In this document: piece by piece, positions 6,212-13,184 of the stretch
How positions within the stretch are numbered: the stretch's first letter is position 1
How the letters are laid out: every line of letters starts with the position of its first letter
Position numbers and translations under genes: made by a program
NCBI GenBank assembly: GCA_007121115.1
Contig: SKMI01000343.1
Coordinates: forward strand, 1 to 14,427
Direction: 5' to 3'
DNA: 14,427 nucleotides
Source: Paracoccaceae bacterium
GTDB lineage: Bacteria; Pseudomonadota; Alphaproteobacteria; Rhodobacterales; Rhodobacteraceae
Notes under the pieces: model-generated
Database searches by the model: none
What the model saw: the letters and a program-made list of their open reading frames with translations, nothing else
What the model was told of the DNA's origin: nothing

Positions 6212-6240
6212 GAGATAGCGCAGCCGTGCCACCGGGGCAA
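6212..6240 (-). promoter_or_regulatory. Candidate promoter giving a leaderless DUF1489 mRNA
   Basis: On the minus strand TTGCCC (6240-6235), a 17-bp spacer and TATCTC (6217-6212) are followed by GCGGCC and the start ATG. Transcription beginning 7 bases after the -10 box would start exactly at the A of the ATG (6205). Absence of a ribosome binding site agrees with this. Confidence 0.45.
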
Positions 6241-6267
6241 TGCCGCAACCGGGCGACGCCTGCGGAG

Positions 6268-6296
6268 TTGATTCGGGAACAGAACTGGCGTTTCAT
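6268..6296 (+). promoter_or_regulatory. Weak candidate promoter for the GYF_2-DUF805 gene
   Basis: TTGATT (6268-6273), a 17-bp spacer and TTTCAT (6291-6296), each 4 of 6 to consensus. Transcription would start near 6303, giving a leader of about 40 nt that contains the AGGAG site at 6331-6335. The 137-bp divergent gap must hold a promoter, but this one is only the best candidate. Confidence 0.25.
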
Positions 6297-6342
6297 CGTC
6301 GGGATTTGACGCATGCATTCAAAACGGGACAGGAGCGGACGC

Positions 6343-7125
6343 ATGGCATCGGGCGATTGGTATTACGTGCAAGATGGCGAGCGGGCCGGACCTGTGTCAG
6401 GGGAAGAGATCGCGCGCCTGCTGGAGGGTGGCACGCTCTCGCCCCGCAGCCTGATCTGGCGCGAAGGGCTGGAGGGATGGCAGCAGGCCGGGGCCCATTT
6501 CGACGCCCCCCAACGCACTCCCCCATCGCCCGTACCCGGTGCGCCGCCCCCCATGCCCGGGGTCGGCGATGTCCCCCGCACAGGCACAAGTCGTGGCGCA
6601 GCATCCGATCAGGGCGGCCCGGCGGGCGAGATACAGACCGGGGCGGACGGGCTCTACATCGGCGCCCCCGCGCGCGGCTTTACCGAGGCAATCGGTGTCT
6701 GCCTGTCCAGCTACTTCACCTTCTCGGGCCGGGCCAGCCGCTCGGAATACTGGTATTTCTTTCTTTTCGGCGTTCTGGCCGGGCTTGTCACCGGGTTCCT
6801 GGATTCGATCCTCTTCGGTGTGTCCTTCGACAGCGAGGACTTCGGGCCACTGAACGGTCTGACCTCGCTGGTGCTTCTGATCCCGTCGCTGGCCGTGGGC
6901 TGGCGTCGGCTGCATGACATCGACCGCTCCGGGTGGTGGATTGGCGGGTTCTTCATCGCGATCATGCTGGCGGGCGTCATGATTGGCATGGCCGCGGTCT
7001 CGGGCGGGCTTGAGGGCATGATCGGCATGACGGCCCTGCTGGGGATCGGCGCTCTGATCTACACCATCGTGATGCTGGTTTTCCTGTGCACGCGCGGCAA
7101 TCCCGGGCCGAACCGCTTTGGCTGA
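6343..7125 (+). CDS. GYF_2 domain - DUF805 fusion membrane protein
   Basis: A 260-residue protein. Residues 4-52 are a GYF_2 module (DWYYVQDGERAGPVSGEEIA, then LIWREGLEGWQQA), a cytosolic adaptor fold. Residues 53-80 are a Pro-rich linker. Residues about 115-255 are DUF805, with SRSEYWYFFLFG, then VGWRRLHDIDRSGWW, and the usual GNPGPNRFG tail. Four hydrophobic segments can be seen (about 138-160, 172-187, 198-220 and 226-249), so it sits in the inner membrane. The GYF_2 end probably faces the cytoplasm, since no signal peptide is seen. DUF805 proteins have no settled biochemical role, and this fusion is frequent in proteobacteria. ATG 6343 is preceded by AGGAG (6331-6335) with 7 bases of spacing; an upstream ATG at 6313 has no such site. 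The 161-bp gap to nrdJ carries its own promoter, so the two are likely independent. Confidence 0.88.
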   Translation: MASGDWYYVQDGERAGPVSGEEIARLLEGGTLSPRSLIWREGLEGWQQAGAHFDAPQRTPPSPVPGAPPPMPGVGDVPRTGTSRGAASDQGGPAGEIQTGADGLYIGAPARGFTEAIGVCLSSYFTFSGRASRSEYWYFFLFGVLAGLVTGFLDSILFGVSFDSEDFGPLNGLTSLVLLIPSLAVGWRRLHDIDRSGWWIGGFFIAIMLAGVMIGMAAVSGGLEGMIGMTALLGIGALIYTIVMLVFLCTRGNPGPNRFG

Positions 7126-7219
7126 GGCACGCGGCCCCGGACCCCGCCCATTGCCGATATGATGGGCGCCCTTCCGCAGCGTGGCTGATGATTCCGGTCG
7201 GGTTCTCGCGGTGCCAGCG

Positions 7220-7248
7220 TTGACCGAGCCAAGGGTGCGGCGTATCTT
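7220..7248 (+). promoter_or_regulatory. Good sigma70-type promoter for nrdJ
   Basis: TTGACC (7220-7225), a 17-bp spacer and TATCTT (7243-7248). Transcription would begin near 7255, leaving a leader of about 32 nt with AAAGGA (7273-7278) before the start codon. No NrdR-box-like repeat and no cobalamin-riboswitch-sized structured leader is seen in the 161-bp gap. Confidence 0.5.
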
Positions 7249-7286
7249 GTAGGCTTTGCCTCCCCCGCCCCCAAAGGATGCGCGCC

Positions 7287-9551
7287 ATGAGCCGTTTCGT
7301 CGCCCCGATTGCCGAACAGATCTGGGACATGAAATACCGCCTGAAGGCCGCGGACGGCACGCCCATGGACCGCACGGTCGAGGATACCTGGCGCCGGATC
7401 GCCCGCGCGCTGGCGGCGGAGGAATCTGCCCCCGACCTTTGGGAGGATCGCTTCTACGCCGCGCTCGAGGATTTCCGCTTCCTGCCCGCGGGCCGGATCA
7501 TCGCCGGGGCCGGGACCGAGCGCCATGTGACGCTCTTCAACTGTTTCGTCATGGGCACCATCCCCGACAGCATGGAAGGCATCTTCGAGATGCTGAAGGA
7601 GGCCGCGCTGACCATGCAGCAGGGCGGCGGGATCGGCTATGACTTTTCGACCATCCGGCCCAAGGGCGCGCCGGTCGCGGGCGTGGCCGCCGATGCCTCG
7701 GGGCCCTTGTCGTTCATGGATGTCTGGGACGCCATGTGCCGCACCATCATGTCGGCGGGCTCGCGCCGCGGCGCGATGATGGCGACCATGCGCTGCGATC
7801 ATCCGGATATCGAGGATTTCATAACCGCCAAGCAGGACGCGGCGCGGCTGCGGATGTTCAATCTGTCGGTGCTGGTGACGGACGCCTTCATGGATGCGGT
7901 CAAGGCCGATGCGCCTTGGGATCTGGTCTTCGAGGGGCGCGTCTACCATACGATCCGGGCGCGCGATCTGTGGAACCGGATCATGCGCGCGACCTACGAC
8001 TATGCCGAGCCGGGCGTGATCTTTATCGACCGGATCAACGCCGCAAACAACCTGCACTATGCCGAGACAATCAGTGCCACCAACCCCTGCGGCGAGCAAC
8101 CCCTGCCGCCCTATGGCGCCTGCCTCCTGGGCTCGGTCAACCTGGCGCGGCTGGTGCGCGCGCCGTTCACCGCAGACGCCGCGCTGGACATGGACGCGCT
8201 GGACGATCTTGTGCGCGTGGCGGTGCGGATGATGGACAATGTGGTGGACGTCAGCCGCTTCCCGCTGGAGGCGCAGGCGCGCGAGGCGCAGGCCAAGCGG
8301 CGCATCGGGCTGGGGGTGACCGGGCTTGCGGATGCGCTGATCCTGTGCGGGTTGCGCTATGGGGCCGACGCGGCCGTGGCGCGAACCGAGGAATGGATGC
8401 ACGCGATTGCGCGGGCGGCCTACCTCGCCAGCGTCGATCTGGCGCGCGAGAAGGGGGCGTTTCCGCTGTTCGATGCCGAGGCCTTCCTGGCCTCGGGCAC
8501 CATGCAGGGGATGGATGACGACGTGCGCGCGGCTGTCCGGGAACACGGCATCCGCAACGCGCTGCTGACCTCGGTCGCGCCCACGGGCACCATCAGCCTT
8601 TATGCGGGCAATGTCAGTTCCGGTATCGAGCCGGTGTTTGCCCATGAATACAAGCGCAAGGTGCTGCAGAAGGACGGTGCGCGGACCGAGGAAACGGTCC
8701 AGGATTACGCCGTCGCCCAGTGGCGGCAGATGCACGGTGATGCGGCCCTGCCCGACTATTTCGTCAACGCCCAGACACTGGCGCCGATGGATCACGTGCG
8801 GATGCAGGCGGCGGCGCAGGCCTGGGTGGACAGTTCCATCTCCAAGACCATCAACTGCCCCGAGGATATCGCCTTCGACGCGTTCAAGGACGTGTACCTC
8901 GCCGCCTGGGACATGGGCTGCAAGGGCTGCACGACGTATCGGCCCAATGCGGTCACCGGCTCGGTCCTGTCGGTGGCGGAAAGCTCCGAGGACGTGCCGC
9001 AAGCCGACACCGGCGCCGATGTCGTGTATCTCTCGACCCCTTTCGACCGCCCCGAGGCGCTGGAGGGCCACACCTACAAGCTGAAATGGCCCGGCTCCGA
9101 GCATGCGATCTACGTCACCATCAACGACACGGTCATCAACGGCCACCGCCGCCCGTTCGAGATCTTCATCAACTCCAAGAACATGGAGCATTTCGCCTGG
9201 ACGGTGGCGCTGACGCGGATGATCTCGGCCGTGTTCCGGCGCGGGGGGGATGTGTCCTTTGTGGTCGAGGAGTTGAAGGCGGTGTTCGACCCGCGCGGCG
9301 GTGCGTGGGTCGAAGGGCGGTATATCCCGTCGATCCTCGCGGCCATCGGCGGGGTGATCGAACAGCATCTGGTGCGCATCGGCTTCATCGAAGGCGCCGG
9401 GCTGGGGCTGAAGACCGACCCGCAGGCGCTGCGCCGGGCGGTGGGCGAGGGTCCCCGCGGCGCCCCCTGCCCGGCCTGCAGCGCCTATGAGATGGTGATG
9501 ATCGAAGGCTGCATGACCTGCCGCGCCTGCGGGCACAGCAAATGCAGCTGA
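7287..9551 (+). CDS. nrdJ: Adenosylcobalamin-dependent (class II) ribonucleoside-diphosphate reductase
   Basis: A 754-residue enzyme that makes deoxyribonucleotides using a radical from coenzyme B12, so it works with or without oxygen. Key residues are visible: C86 in LFNCF and C279 in YGACLLGS form the reducing pair, and C268, the thiyl-radical site, lies in NPCGE with N266 and E270. PTGTISL and the barrel blocks GGGIGYDFS and RRIGLGVTGLAD also match. Residues about 597-690 form a TSCPD-type domain. The tail carries six cysteines (728, 731, 742, 745, 748, 753) that should relay electrons from thioredoxin. There is no N-terminal ATP-cone, so overall activity control by dATP through that module is absent. 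ATG 7287 fits AAAGGA with 8 bases of spacing; the ATG at 7278 overlaps that site. No other nrd gene adjoins. Identification is secure. Confidence 0.96.
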   Translation: MSRFVAPIAEQIWDMKYRLKAADGTPMDRTVEDTWRRIARALAAEESAPDLWEDRFYAALEDFRFLPAGRIIAGAGTERHVTLFNCFVMGTIPDSMEGIFEMLKEAALTMQQGGGIGYDFSTIRPKGAPVAGVAADASGPLSFMDVWDAMCRTIMSAGSRRGAMMATMRCDHPDIEDFITAKQDAARLRMFNLSVLVTDAFMDAVKADAPWDLVFEGRVYHTIRARDLWNRIMRATYDYAEPGVIFIDRINAANNLHYAETISATNPCGEQPLPPYGACLLGSVNLARLVRAPFTADAALDMDALDDLVRVAVRMMDNVVDVSRFPLEAQAREAQAKRRIGLGVTGLADALILCGLRYGADAAVARTEEWMHAIARAAYLASVDLAREKGAFPLFDAEAFLASGTMQGMDDDVRAAVREHGIRNALLTSVAPTGTISLYAGNVSSGIEPVFAHEYKRKVLQKDGARTEETVQDYAVAQWRQMHGDAALPDYFVNAQTLAPMDHVRMQAAAQAWVDSSISKTINCPEDIAFDAFKDVYLAAWDMGCKGCTTYRPNAVTGSVLSVAESSEDVPQADTGADVVYLSTPFDRPEALEGHTYKLKWPGSEHAIYVTINDTVINGHRRPFEIFINSKNMEHFAWTVALTRMISAVFRRGGDVSFVVEELKAVFDPRGGAWVEGRYIPSILAAIGGVIEQHLVRIGFIEGAGLGLKTDPQALRRAVGEGPRGAPCPACSAYEMVMIEGCMTCRACGHSKCS

Positions 9552-9618
9552 GGCGCGGTTTGGGGCGGCGAGACAGGCATGGGCAGACGGAGCGGATGCA
9601 TCGCTCAACGGGCGCCGC

Positions 9619-9957
9619 TCAGTTGTCCTGCGGCGTGGGAGAGACGTCCAGCTTTTCCTGACATGCGGCGATGGCGTCGATGATGGACCGGGCCATGGCT
9701 GCCGTGAACTGGTCCGCGTCCAGCGCGTCGCGGCTTCTGGAACACCGCTCGGCGATATCGGTGCAGCCGATGTTCGAGGCGATGCCCTGCAACGTGTGCA
9801 GCGCAAAACCCAGGCGTTCGGGGTCCGTTTCGCCGCTGGCCGCGCGTTCGAGTGCCGCCAGCGGGACCTGCATGTCCTGAAGCGCCTGCGCGATCAGATG
9901 CTCGAAATCCGCGCCCATGATCGCGCGCAGTTCCTCTATGCGATCCATGTTCAACAT
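9619..9957 (-). CDS. HPt (histidine phosphotransfer) domain protein
   Basis: A stand-alone HPt domain of 112 residues. H54 in FALHTLQGIASNIG is the expected phospho-acceptor, set in the usual LHxLxGxAxxIG helix. The fold would be a four-helix bundle that passes phosphate between a hybrid kinase and a response regulator. Neither is in the window, so partners are unknown. Start choice: ATG 9957 (MLNMDRIEELRAIMG) or ATG 9948 (MDRIEELRAIMG). No Shine-Dalgarno sequence precedes either. A -10-like TATGGT ends 6 nt before 9957, which would make a leaderless mRNA. It lies 43 bp after the MFS stop on the same strand, so cotranscription with that gene is also possible. It converges on nrdJ with a 67-bp gap. 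The Lys common after the His in HPt domains is Gln here (H-T-L-Q-G), a mild variation. Confidence 0.85.
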   Translation of the reverse strand: MLNMDRIEELRAIMGADFEHLIAQALQDMQVPLAALERAASGETDPERLGFALHTLQGIASNIGCTDIAERCSRSRDALDADQFTAAMARSIIDAIAACQEKLDVSPTPQDN

Positions 9958-9963
9958 GGACAC

Positions 9964-9991
9964 ACCATACAGGGCGCGCCAGCGGCGACAA
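9964..9991 (-). promoter_or_regulatory. Candidate promoter giving a leaderless HPt mRNA
   Basis: On the minus strand TTGTCG (9991-9986), a 16-bp spacer and TATGGT (9969-9964), then GTGTCC and ATG 9957. A start 7 bases after the -10 box falls on the A of the ATG. Both hexamers match consensus at only 4 of 6 positions. The geometry repeats that seen before DUF1489. Confidence 0.3.
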
Positions 9992-10000
9992 GTGCAACCA

Positions 10001-11245
10001 TCACACCGCTTCACGCACCGGACCATGCGGATCATGGGTCGTCCGTGCCGGTGGGCGGCTGCGCCAGAGGATCACCAGGACGATCCCGATATTGAGCGCG
10101 TTCCAGGCGATCCCGTTGACAAAGGCCAACCGATACGAACCGGTCAGGTCGAAGACCCAGCCCGACATCCAGCCACCCAGCGCCATGCCCAGGATCGTCG
10201 CCATGATGACAAAGCCGACGCGCGTGCCCGCTTCGCGTGCGGGCATGTATTCGCGCACGATCACCGCATACGCGGGCACGATCCCCCCCTGCGCCAGCCC
10301 GAAGATCAGGCTGACCAGATAGAGCGACACCAGCCCGTCGGCGGGCAGATACAACATCAGCGCCAGCATCTGCAGCACCGATCCGATCAGCAGCGTCAGT
10401 ACCCCCCCCAGCCGATCGGCGATGAACCCCGAGACAAGGCGCGAGACCACACCGCCCAGCAGCATGAGTGACAGCATTTCGGCACCGATCGCGGGGCCAT
10501 ACCCCAGATCGACGCAGAGCGCGACGATATGCACCTGCGGCATGGACATGGCGACGCAGCAGGCCACGCCCGCCAGAGCCAGCATCCATGTCAGCGCCTG
10601 CGGTGAAAACGCCTGCCCGTGGGGCATGGTCCGGACATGCTGCGCGGCGGCAGCCATGCTGAGATCGGGGACCCGGCGGCGCAGCAGCAGCGCCAGCGGC
10701 ACCACCAGCCCCGCCACCAGCAGCGCCAGCACCAGGCAGACCGCGCGCCAGCCGTGACTGGCCAGGACACCGGCCAGCACCATCGGCCAGATCGCGCCCG
10801 AAAGATAGTTGCCGCTGGCCGCCACCGCCACCGCCACCCCGCGGCGGCGATGGAACCACAGCGAGATGTCGGCGATCAGCGGGCCAAAACTTGCCGCCGT
10901 GCCAAGCCCGATCAGGAAATGCACCAGCGCCAGCACCGCGATTGTCGGACTGAGCGCGGCGGCGACATAGCCCAGGGCGCTGAGAATCGCCGCCCCGATC
11001 AGCGCAGCAGTGATCCCGAACCGGTCCACCGCGCGCCCGATCAACAAATTGCCCAGCGCAAACCCCAGCATGGTCAGCGCATAGGGCAGCGAGGCATCGC
11101 CGCGCGAGACCCCGAACTCGGCCTGCACCGCAGGCATGATGACGATGATCGACCACATGCCGACATTGCCGACGGTGGCGATGAGCAGCGAGATTCCCAG
11201 CCGCAGCCATGAATACCGGCTGTCGAAGACCAACGCATCGGACAT
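10001..11245 (-). CDS. MFS transporter, OFA/monocarboxylate-type
   Basis: A 414-residue inner-membrane carrier with about 12 hydrophobic segments. GRAVDRFG (residues 70-77) is the loop 2-3 motif of the major facilitator superfamily, and SGFIADRLGG repeats it in the second half, so both bundles are complete. The block SRGDASLPYALTMLGFALGN resembles oxalate/formate and monocarboxylate transporters. The substrate is probably a small organic anion but cannot be read from sequence. ATG 11245 is chosen because MSDALVFDSRYSW precedes the first helix and AGGG lies 7-10 bases before it on the minus strand. A longer frame from 11293 adds 16 unlikely residues. It lies 166 bp after the MORN gene, which is on the same strand, and 43 bp before the HPt gene. 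No regulator is adjacent. Confidence 0.88.
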   Translation of the reverse strand: MSDALVFDSRYSWLRLGISLLIATVGNVGMWSIIVIMPAVQAEFGVSRGDASLPYALTMLGFALGNLLIGRAVDRFGITAALIGAAILSALGYVAAALSPTIAVLALVHFLIGLGTAASFGPLIADISLWFHRRRGVAVAVAASGNYLSGAIWPMVLAGVLASHGWRAVCLVLALLVAGLVVPLALLLRRRVPDLSMAAAAQHVRTMPHGQAFSPQALTWMLALAGVACCVAMSMPQVHIVALCVDLGYGPAIGAEMLSLMLLGGVVSRLVSGFIADRLGGVLTLLIGSVLQMLALMLYLPADGLVSLYLVSLIFGLAQGGIVPAYAVIVREYMPAREAGTRVGFVIMATILGMALGGWMSGWVFDLTGSYRLAFVNGIAWNALNIGIVLVILWRSRPPARTTHDPHGPVREAV

Positions 11246-11394
11246 GGGGTGCCCTGTCTGAAGGGGCGGCGACGGGTCGGCAAATGGCCGCACGGGTGCC
11301 GCGGTGAAGGCTCTGGCGCGCGGGCAGGCGCCGGGTGGCGGCGGGACCGATGGGTGCTGTCCGCCCCTTGCCGGCCCGCGCAGATCGCTTGCCC

Positions 11395-11420
11395 GGGATC
11401 AGTCCGCGGGATCAGTCCGC
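11395..11420. repeat. Perfect 13-bp tandem duplication at the MORN gene stop codon
   Basis: GGGATCAGTCCGC occurs at 11395-11407 and again directly at 11408-11420. The second copy holds the TGA stop (TCA at 11412-11414 on the plus strand). The first copy carries a second TGA in another frame. The change is recent-looking because both copies are identical. Confidence 0.85.
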
Positions 11421-12860
11421 TGTGGCGGCGTCGGCGTCCGGGTCAGTCAGCACACCGTTTTCCCAGGTTCCGGCAACGGTCTGCCCGGACGCGTAGCGCA
11501 GCACCCCCTGGCCGTGGCGCTGGCCGTCGCGGAAATCGCCCTCGTAGACATCGCCGGTGGCATAGGTGGCGATCCCCGGTCCCTCGATCCGGCCGCCGAC
11601 CCATTGGCCTTCGTAGCTGAAGCCGTCGGCCAGTTCGATCTGTCCGTGGCCGTGGCGCTCGCCCTCGGCAAAGGCGCCGCGATAGACGCTGCCATCGGGA
11701 AAGCGCATCTCGCCCTGGCCGTGCATTTCGCCTCCGCGCCACTGGCCTTCATAGACGCGCCCGTCCGGAAAGGTCATGATCCCCTCGCCTTCGCTCAAGC
11801 CGTCCACAAAGCCGCCTTCGTAGATCATGCCATCGCCGAAATCGGCACGGCCCTGACCGTGGAACTGCCCGGCGCGCCATTCGCCTTCGTAGCTGGCGCC
11901 ATCGGCATAGGTGATGCGGCCCTGCCCCTCGGGCTGTCCGGCGCGGAAGTCGCCTTCGTAGACCGAGCCGTCGGGCTGCTCCAGCCGCCCCTCGCCCTCG
12001 ATCCGCCCGGCGATCCACATGCCCTCGTAGCGCAGCCCGTCCGGCCCGGTCAGGACGCCCAGCCCCGCGCGCAGGTCATCCTCGAACCGGCCCTCGAAGA
12101 TGCGGCCGTCGGCATGGATCACCCGCCCGCCACCGTGGCGCAGACCGGCGCGGAAGTCGCCTTCGTAGATGTCGCCGCCCGGCTGCACCAGCCGCCCTTC
12201 GCCGTGCAACTGGCCCTCGGCCCAGTCGCCTTCGTAGATCAGCCCGTCGGGGCGTTCCAGCCGCCCCTGCCCGTGGCGCTGGTCGGCGCGCACCTCGCCT
12301 TCATAGGTGGCGCCGTCCGGGTAGGTGATCCGGCCCTGACCCTCGCGCACGCCCGCGACCCAGTCGCCGTCATAGCGGTAGCCATCGGGGCGCTCCATGA
12401 CGCCGGTGCCATGCGGCTGGCCCTCGGCGAAACCGCCGGTAAAGATCACCCCGTCGGCATAGACGCGGCGCCCTTCGCCCTCGATCCGGCCCTCGACCCA
12501 GTCGCCCTCGTAGGTGGAGCCGTCGGCGAAGGTCATGCGCCCCTGCCCGTGGGGGCGGCCGTCCAGGAAGGCGCCTTCGTAGACCGAGCCGTTGGGATAG
12601 CGCGCCAGCCCCTGCCCGGTGATCGCGCCGTCGACCCATTCGCCGGTGTATTCGAACCCGTTGGGCAGCCGATAGGTGCCCTGCCCGTGCTGCACCCCGT
12701 CGCGGAACTCGCCCTCGTAGATGCCGCCGTCATCATACTGGCGGGTCATGGTGCCATCGACGCCCTGGGCGAAGGCAGGCGCGGCAAGGCCGACAGCGGT
12801 CAGCACCGCCACAGCCAGAACCGGTGTCCACCGGTCGGAAAGTCTCCTGCGTGCCAACAT
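11412..12860 (-). CDS. Secreted protein of 18 tandem MORN repeats
   Basis: A 482-residue protein. Residues 1-31 are a Sec signal peptide: MLARRR, a hydrophobic core, then APAFA before Q32. Residues 47-460 are 18 back-to-back 23-residue MORN repeats of the form YEGxFxxGxxxGxG, and residues 461-482 begin a decayed 19th (TVAGTWENG). Such arrays build an elongated beta meander. Bacterial MORN proteins are mostly uncharacterised; eukaryotic ones bind partners or lipids at membranes. The site of action should be periplasm or outside the cell. There is no other domain and no cell-wall or lipobox motif (no Cys after the signal). The aromatic position alternates Phe and Trp. ATG 12860 has GGAGGT on the minus strand with 9 bases of spacing, and a promoter lies about 90 bp upstream. 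The gene ends 166 bp before the MFS gene. Domain call firm, role unknown. Confidence 0.93.
   Translation of the reverse strand: MLARRRLSDRWTPVLAVAVLTAVGLAAPAFAQGVDGTMTRQYDDGGIYEGEFRDGVQHGQGTYRLPNGFEYTGEWVDGAITGQGLARYPNGSVYEGAFLDGRPHGQGRMTFADGSTYEGDWVEGRIEGEGRRVYADGVIFTGGFAEGQPHGTGVMERPDGYRYDGDWVAGVREGQGRITYPDGATYEGEVRADQRHGQGRLERPDGLIYEGDWAEGQLHGEGRLVQPGGDIYEGDFRAGLRHGGGRVIHADGRIFEGRFEDDLRAGLGVLTGPDGLRYEGMWIAGRIEGEGRLEQPDGSVYEGDFRAGQPEGQGRITYADGASYEGEWRAGQFHGQGRADFGDGMIYEGGFVDGLSEGEGIMTFPDGRVYEGQWRGGEMHGQGEMRFPDGSVYRGAFAEGERHGHGQIELADGFSYEGQWVGGRIEGPGIATYATGDVYEGDFRDGQRHGQGVLRYASGQTVAGTWENGVLTDPDADAATAD
11481..12722 (-). repeat. 69-bp tandem coding repeat array (MORN units)
   Basis: The 18 units of 69 bp encode the MORN repeats. 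On the plus strand the recurring trace is a TCGCC(T/C)TCGTAG(A/C) block every 69 bp. The units have diverged, so they are stable repeats under protein-level constraint rather than a young satellite. Confidence 0.85.
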
Positions 12861-13183
12861 GCGCGATACACCTCCAGCAGTGTCTGACCCCAGCCGGCCG
12901 CGTCCATGCGCGAGCCAGTCTCGCCGCTATACGCCCAAAGCCGGATGAAGCGGAGCCTAGTAGAGCGCCGCGACTTGGGCAAGGCTCCGGACGTCCCGCG
13001 ACTGCGCATGACGGTTGCGCCGATGCGGTCCGGACCAGCACCGACTGCCCGGCAGCCGCGGGCGTGCCCCACAACCGGGTTTCCCTTGCGCCATGGCGTG
13101 CTATGACACCGCCAGAAAAGGCCGAGGCGCCGCTGCAGGGCGGCGCGCCGCCCAAGGCAGAACCGACCAGGGCAGAACCGACC
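12861..13183. other. Divergent 323-bp spacer between the MORN and nadE genes
   Basis: It holds the MORN promoter and ribosome binding site on the minus strand and, at its right end, a 14-bp direct repeat next to the nadE start. A TATGAC (13103-13108) could be a -10 box for nadE, but no good -35 box stands at the right distance. No convincing gene is present. Confidence 0.55.
12954..12982 (-). promoter_or_regulatory. Candidate sigma70 promoter for the MORN gene
   Basis: On the minus strand TTGCCC (12982-12977), a 17-bp spacer and TAGGCT (12959-12954). Transcription would begin near 12947, giving a leader of about 87 nt that ends in GGAGGT (12875-12870). The -10 hexamer equals that before the M17 gene. 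Confidence 0.45.
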
Positions 13184-13184
13184 A
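13156..13184. repeat. 14-bp direct repeat (period 15) at the nadE start
   Basis: GGCAGAACCGACCA occurs at 13156-13169 and 13171-13184, one base apart. The second copy ends on the A of the nadE start codon. The period of 15 keeps the nadE frame open upstream and would encode KAEPTRAEPT if translated. Confidence 0.8.

Noticed and set aside
7126..7286. Cobalamin riboswitch before the B12-dependent reductase
   Set aside because: The space from the predicted transcription start to the ATG is only about 32 nt, and I see no B12-box-like sequence in the gap.
9552..9618. Intrinsic terminator between nrdJ and the HPt gene
   Set aside because: The 67-bp gap shows no clear stem followed by a T-run on either strand.
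7059..9806. A 915-codon open frame on the minus strand opposite nrdJ
   Set aside because: It covers all of nrdJ, whose active-site residues are all in place on the plus strand. The antisense product is rich in His, Arg and Gly with no family pattern, as expected opposite a GC-rich gene.
12906..13106. A 66-codon plus-strand open frame between the MORN and nadE genes
   Set aside because: It overlaps the MORN promoter, has no ribosome binding site and shows no recognisable protein pattern.
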